Shown here piece by piece: positions 4,525 through 7,386 of a DNA stretch of 7,386 bases. Source of the DNA: Tannerella sp. (GTDB lineage Bacteria > Bacteroidota > Bacteroidia > Bacteroidales > Tannerellaceae); assembly GCA_031289515.1 (NCBI GenBank), contig JAITPH010000017.1:1-7386 (forward strand). The letters run 5' to 3'. Made by a program: the position numbers and the translations under genes. Numbering within the stretch: the first letter of the stretch is position 1; each line of letters starts with the position of its first letter. The notes under the pieces are model-generated. The model was not told the origin of the DNA. It searched no databases and was given only the letters and a program-made list of their open reading frames with translations.

Positions 4525-5940
4525 ATGAATAAAAGGATTCAAACCATAAAGTACATATTGACGGATTTCGTCGCGGCAGCCGTAACATGGTTGCTGTTCA
4601 ACCTTCTTCGCTTCTACGAAGTAGCTAAATACAACTTTGGCGAGCTTTCGGATTTCCTTTTGTCGGACAAAGTAATATTTATTCAGATACTGATACCGAT
4701 ATTCTGGTTGATAATGTACTTTTTTTCGGGATATTACAACAAACCGGCGGGCAAATCGCGCGTCAACGAACTGTTTTCGACTTTCAGTTCCGTCACAATC
4801 GGCGCTGTCCTGATATTTTTCACCGTCGTACTCAATGACCTGCCGAAATCATTTCAAATATACTATGAACTGTTCTTTTCGCTTTACGGAATACAATTTC
4901 TGCTCACTTACACCGGTCGCGCCGTAATCACAAACCATGCCTTGAGAAAAATCCGGCGTGGCGAATGGTACGAAAACTCGCTGATTATAGGAACAGGCGG
5001 CAACGCCGCGAAAATGCGGAATAACCTGACGGCGATGCGCTATCACGTGGTCGGTTTCGTCAAAGCGGACGAAGCGGACGGAGCGGATAAAGCCAACGAA
5101 AGCAAAACGAAGGCGATAGAATCGGCGGAAATATTGGGAACGATAGCCGATATGGGAGAAATATTGAAAAAGAACAAGGTAGACGAGATCGTAGTAGCCG
5201 TCGATAGCGAAGACGTCGTAAAATTGCTTTACAACCTTTATCAGTACCGGCTTCCGGTCAAGGTGATGGTCGACAAGAACAACCTGCTGTCGAAAGCCAA
5301 AGTAAATACAATCCACAGCCTTCCGGTCATCGACGTTGCCGAAAACAACTTCTCCGAAGCCGAAAAGAACATAAAATGGATTATCGACAAAGTTGTCTCC
5401 ATAATTGTGTTAATACTGTTTTCGCCTTTGTACGCCTATATTTCGGCAAGAGTAAAAATGAGTTCGGACGGCCCTGTTTTCTTCAAACAGGAGCGCATCG
5501 GATACAGAGGACAGCCTTTTGTGATATATAAATTTCGCACCATGTACGCCGACGCTGACGGAAACGGGCCGCTGCTGACAACTCGCGACGACAAGCGCGT
5601 CACGCCTTTCGGCAGATTCCTTCGCAAATACCGGCTCGACGAGATACCGCAGTTCTGGAACGTGCTTCGAGGCGACATGTCGCTCGTAGGGCCGCGTCCC
5701 GAACAGCGCTATTATATAGAACGGATAGTACAGAAAGCTCCGTATTACTATCTGCTCCACAATGTCCGCCCCGGCATAACGTCTTTGGGAATGGTTAATT
5801 ACGGATATGCCGAAACGGTCGACAAGATGATCGAGAGGCTCGACTATGATATTCTTTATTACGAGAACATGTCGCTGATAATGGACAGCGCTATTCTGCT
5901 TTATACGATAAAAATAGTTTTTACAGGGAAAGGAGTTTAA
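4525..5940 (+). CDS. Polyprenyl glycosylphosphotransferase (exopolysaccharide initiating enzyme)
   Basis: The 471-residue inner-membrane protein should transfer a sugar-1-phosphate from a nucleotide sugar to undecaprenyl phosphate, starting a surface polysaccharide or capsule repeat unit. The layout follows the large WbaP-like class: four predicted membrane helices (about 10-28, 48-68, 87-104, 113-130), a Rossmann-like CoA-binding-type domain (from LIIGTGG at 153-159 to about 255), a membrane-anchoring segment (284-305), then the catalytic domain. There, FKQERIGYRGQPF (320-332), IYKFRTM (334-340), the RLDEIPQFWNVL motif (370-381) with the catalytic Asp372-Glu373 pair, and DMSLVGPRPE (384-393) are intact. 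The sugar cannot be read from sequence. A run of 9-bp near-repeats encodes an Ala/Asp-rich insertion at about 181-195. It starts 2 bp after tsaC and ends directly against the CLC gene. No other capsule gene is present in the window. Confidence 0.93.
   Translation: MNKRIQTIKYILTDFVAAAVTWLLFNLLRFYEVAKYNFGELSDFLLSDKVIFIQILIPIFWLIMYFFSGYYNKPAGKSRVNELFSTFSSVTIGAVLIFFTVVLNDLPKSFQIYYELFFSLYGIQFLLTYTGRAVITNHALRKIRRGEWYENSLIIGTGGNAAKMRNNLTAMRYHVVGFVKADEADGADKANESKTKAIESAEILGTIADMGEILKKNKVDEIVVAVDSEDVVKLLYNLYQYRLPVKVMVDKNNLLSKAKVNTIHSLPVIDVAENNFSEAEKNIKWIIDKVVSIIVLILFSPLYAYISARVKMSSDGPVFFKQERIGYRGQPFVIYKFRTMYADADGNGPLLTTRDDKRVTPFGRFLRKYRLDEIPQFWNVLRGDMSLVGPRPEQRYYIERIVQKAPYYYLLHNVRPGITSLGMVNYGYAETVDKMIERLDYDILYYENMSLIMDSAILLYTIKIVFTGKGV
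5065..5100 (+). repeat. Four imperfect 9-bp tandem repeats inside the glycosylphosphotransferase gene
   Basis: Units GCGGACGAA, GCGGACGGA, GCGGATAAA and GCCAACGAA follow each other in frame and encode A-D-E, A-D-G, A-D-K and A-N-E. They sit in a loop after the strand YHVVGFVK of the Rossmann-like domain and before the strand leading to GTIADM. A multiple-of-three unit lets copy number change without breaking the frame. Confidence 0.7.
5929..5935 (+). promoter_or_regulatory. Strong Shine-Dalgarno site AAAGGAG of the CLC gene
   Basis: AAAGGAG lies 5 bases before the ATG at 5941 and overlaps the last codons of the preceding gene. Other starts in this window lack such a motif, as is usual in Bacteroidota, so this one stands out and fixes the CLC start. 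Confidence 0.65.
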
Positions 5941-7386
5941 ATGGATATTGCGGAAAGGAATGGCGGATGGTTTTACAGGTTTCTGATGTGGCGTGAAAAG
6001 CACATCAAAGAGCAGACATTTGTACTGATAATAAGTTTTTTTGTCGGATTATGTTCGGCTTTGGCTGCCATAATACTGAAGAATACGATACATCTCATTC
6101 AAAGTCTGCTGACTTCAAACTTGCAGGAAGGCGCAAACTACTGGCTGCTTATTTATCCGGCAATAGGCATACTTTTAGCCGGTCTGTTCGTCAAGTACGT
6201 TGTGCGCGACGATATAAGCCATGGCGTAACGAAGATACTTTTCGCCATTTCGCAGCGTAAAAGCCGCATCAAGCCTCATAATATCTGGTCGTCGCTGGCA
6301 GCGAGTTCCGTTACCATCGGCTTTGGCGGGTCTGTCGGAGCCGAGGCGCCTATCGTGCTGACCGGCGCTGCGATTGGCTCTAATCTGGGACGCGCCTTCA
6401 GGCTCGAACAAAAAACGCTGATGCTGCTCGTCGGATGCGGCGCGGCGGGCGCTATTGCGGGCATCTTCAAAGCGCCTATTGCGGGGCTTGTCTTCGTCAT
6501 CGAAGTGCTGATGCTCGACCTGACAATGACGTCCGTGCTGCCGCTGCTTATCTCGTCGGTAACGGCCGCCACGATGTCGTACATCTTCAACGGCACGGAG
6601 GCGATGTTCAGCTTCTCGCAAACGGAGGTTTTTCATATTTCACGTATCCCCTACGTGCTTTTTCTCGGTATTTTCTGCGGTCTTGTCTCGCTGTATTTTA
6701 CGCGGGCGATGATAAAAGTCGAGGCTCTTTATCGCAAAATCAAACATTACTGGCAGAAATTCCTTACAGGCTCGGTGATACTCAGTTTGTTGATTTTCCT
6801 TTTTCCTCCGCTTTACGGCGAGGGATACGACACGATCGGCTCGCTGCTCGAAGGACGGTTTGCACATCTTATGAATCAAAGTCCGTTTAACTTTATTAAT
6901 GATAATTATTGGGCGATAATCGTATTTCTCGCCTTGATACTTCTGACGAAAGTATTTGCTTCGAGCGCGACGAACAGCGGCGGCGGATGCGGCGGTATCT
7001 TTGCGCCAAGCCTTTATCTGGGCTGTATAGCGGGTTTTGTCTTCTCGCATACGCTGAATTTCTTCGAGTTGTCGACGCCGTTGTCCGAAAAGAATTTCGC
7101 GTTGATGGGCATGGCGGGCGTCATGGCGGGTGTCATGCACGCGCCGCTGACAGGTGTGTTTCTGATTGCCGAACTGACTGGTGGCTACGCTCTGTTCCTG
7201 CCGTTGATGATTGTTTCCATCAGTTCTTATGCCACTATCATCACCTTCGAGTCGCACAGCATCTACTCGATGCGACTTGCACAGAAAGGCGAACTTATGA
7301 CGCATCATAAAGATCAGGCGGTGCTGACGCTGTTGAAAATGGAAAATATCATCGAAACGGATTTCATTAAAGTAGGCCCGAAGATG
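5941..7386 (+). CDS. CLC-family chloride channel or H+/Cl- antiporter (3' end outside window)
   Basis: The frame is open from the ATG at 5941 to the window end (482 codons, no stop). The multi-helix inner-membrane protein has the CLC signature sites: SHGVT (93-97, place of GSGIP), GAEAP (133-137, place of GREGP) with the gating Glu135, GGIFAP (351-356), and Tyr442 in SIYSMRL at the position of the E. coli ClC-ec1 pore Tyr445. Many helices are visible, e.g. 26-47, 69-87, 161-173, 180-190, 197-215, 236-256, 277-290, 324-340, 353-370, 387-400, 403-434. At the site of ClC-ec1 Glu203, the inner proton glutamate, the residue is Val189 (FVIEVL). The pore domain ends near 450, and the following TDFIKVGPKM appears to begin a CBS domain, so the full protein probably has about 590-600 residues. 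It starts directly on the stop of the previous gene, with a strong Shine-Dalgarno site. Confidence 0.93.
   Translation, partial: MDIAERNGGWFYRFLMWREKHIKEQTFVLIISFFVGLCSALAAIILKNTIHLIQSLLTSNLQEGANYWLLIYPAIGILLAGLFVKYVVRDDISHGVTKILFAISQRKSRIKPHNIWSSLAASSVTIGFGGSVGAEAPIVLTGAAIGSNLGRAFRLEQKTLMLLVGCGAAGAIAGIFKAPIAGLVFVIEVLMLDLTMTSVLPLLISSVTAATMSYIFNGTEAMFSFSQTEVFHISRIPYVLFLGIFCGLVSLYFTRAMIKVEALYRKIKHYWQKFLTGSVILSLLIFLFPPLYGEGYDTIGSLLEGRFAHLMNQSPFNFINDNYWAIIVFLALILLTKVFASSATNSGGGCGGIFAPSLYLGCIAGFVFSHTLNFFELSTPLSEKNFALMGMAGVMAGVMHAPLTGVFLIAELTGGYALFLPLMIVSISSYATIITFESHSIYSMRLAQKGELMTHHKDQAVLTLLKMENIIETDFIKVGPKM

Noticed and set aside
3923..4588. 221-codon minus-strand ORF opposite tsaC
   Set aside because: It is a shadow of a well-identified gene, with Arg-rich composition and no recognisable domain.
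5410..6003. 197-codon minus-strand ORF opposite the glycosylphosphotransferase
   Set aside because: The coding strand carries all catalytic motifs. The antisense frame has no motif and no promoter of its own.
6640..7308. 222-codon minus-strand ORF opposite the CLC gene
   Set aside because: It is antisense to continuous CLC coding sequence and is full of Arg, Lys and Gln with no domain pattern.

Overview
The window looks like chromosome from a Bacteroidota species, probably Bacteroidales. Upstream of most genes sits the -7 box of that phylum (TAnnTTTG: TATCTTTG, TACTTTTG or TATTTTTG), in two or three cases with a TTTG -33 box 19-21 bp away, and the protein families fit that group. No rRNA, tRNA, CRISPR array, transposase or integrase was seen. 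No gene-free stretch exceeds 190 bp.

The left half (1-3834) alternates. Plus-strand toxin-antitoxin (TA) material occurs three times, and each toxin meets, tail to tail, a single minus-strand gene that has its own promoter. The order is: the C-terminal end of a RelE/ParE-type toxin (cut by the window edge) against an fsr-type MFS drug exporter; a small antitoxin plus a PemK/MazF toxin against a GNAT acetyltransferase (48-bp 3' overlap); and a YefM/YoeB pair against a free-methionine-(R)-sulfoxide reductase, msrC (16-bp 3' overlap). The first base line of the PemK antitoxin gene region is visibly AT-rich (18 G/C of 60 at 1621-1680) compared with a stretch inside fsr (38 of 60 at 961-1020), which fits acquired TA cassettes among older genes.

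The right half (3835-7386) starts with a compact divergent promoter region serving msrC (minus) and tsaC (plus). The plus-strand run tsaC (t6A tRNA modification) - polyprenyl glycosylphosphotransferase (first step of surface polysaccharide assembly) - CLC chloride channel/transporter is packed with 2-bp and 0-bp gaps and is almost certainly one operon. The CLC gene runs off the right edge at the start of its cytoplasmic CBS region.

No wholly new system stands out. The points most worth a second look are the density and geometry of the TA modules, an acetyltransferase tail that reads into a toxin gene, a YoeB toxin with Lys at the catalytic Glu position, a CLC protein with Val at the inner proton-glutamate position, a tsaC promoter that implies a nearly leaderless mRNA, and inverted repeats that sit on three plus-strand promoters.
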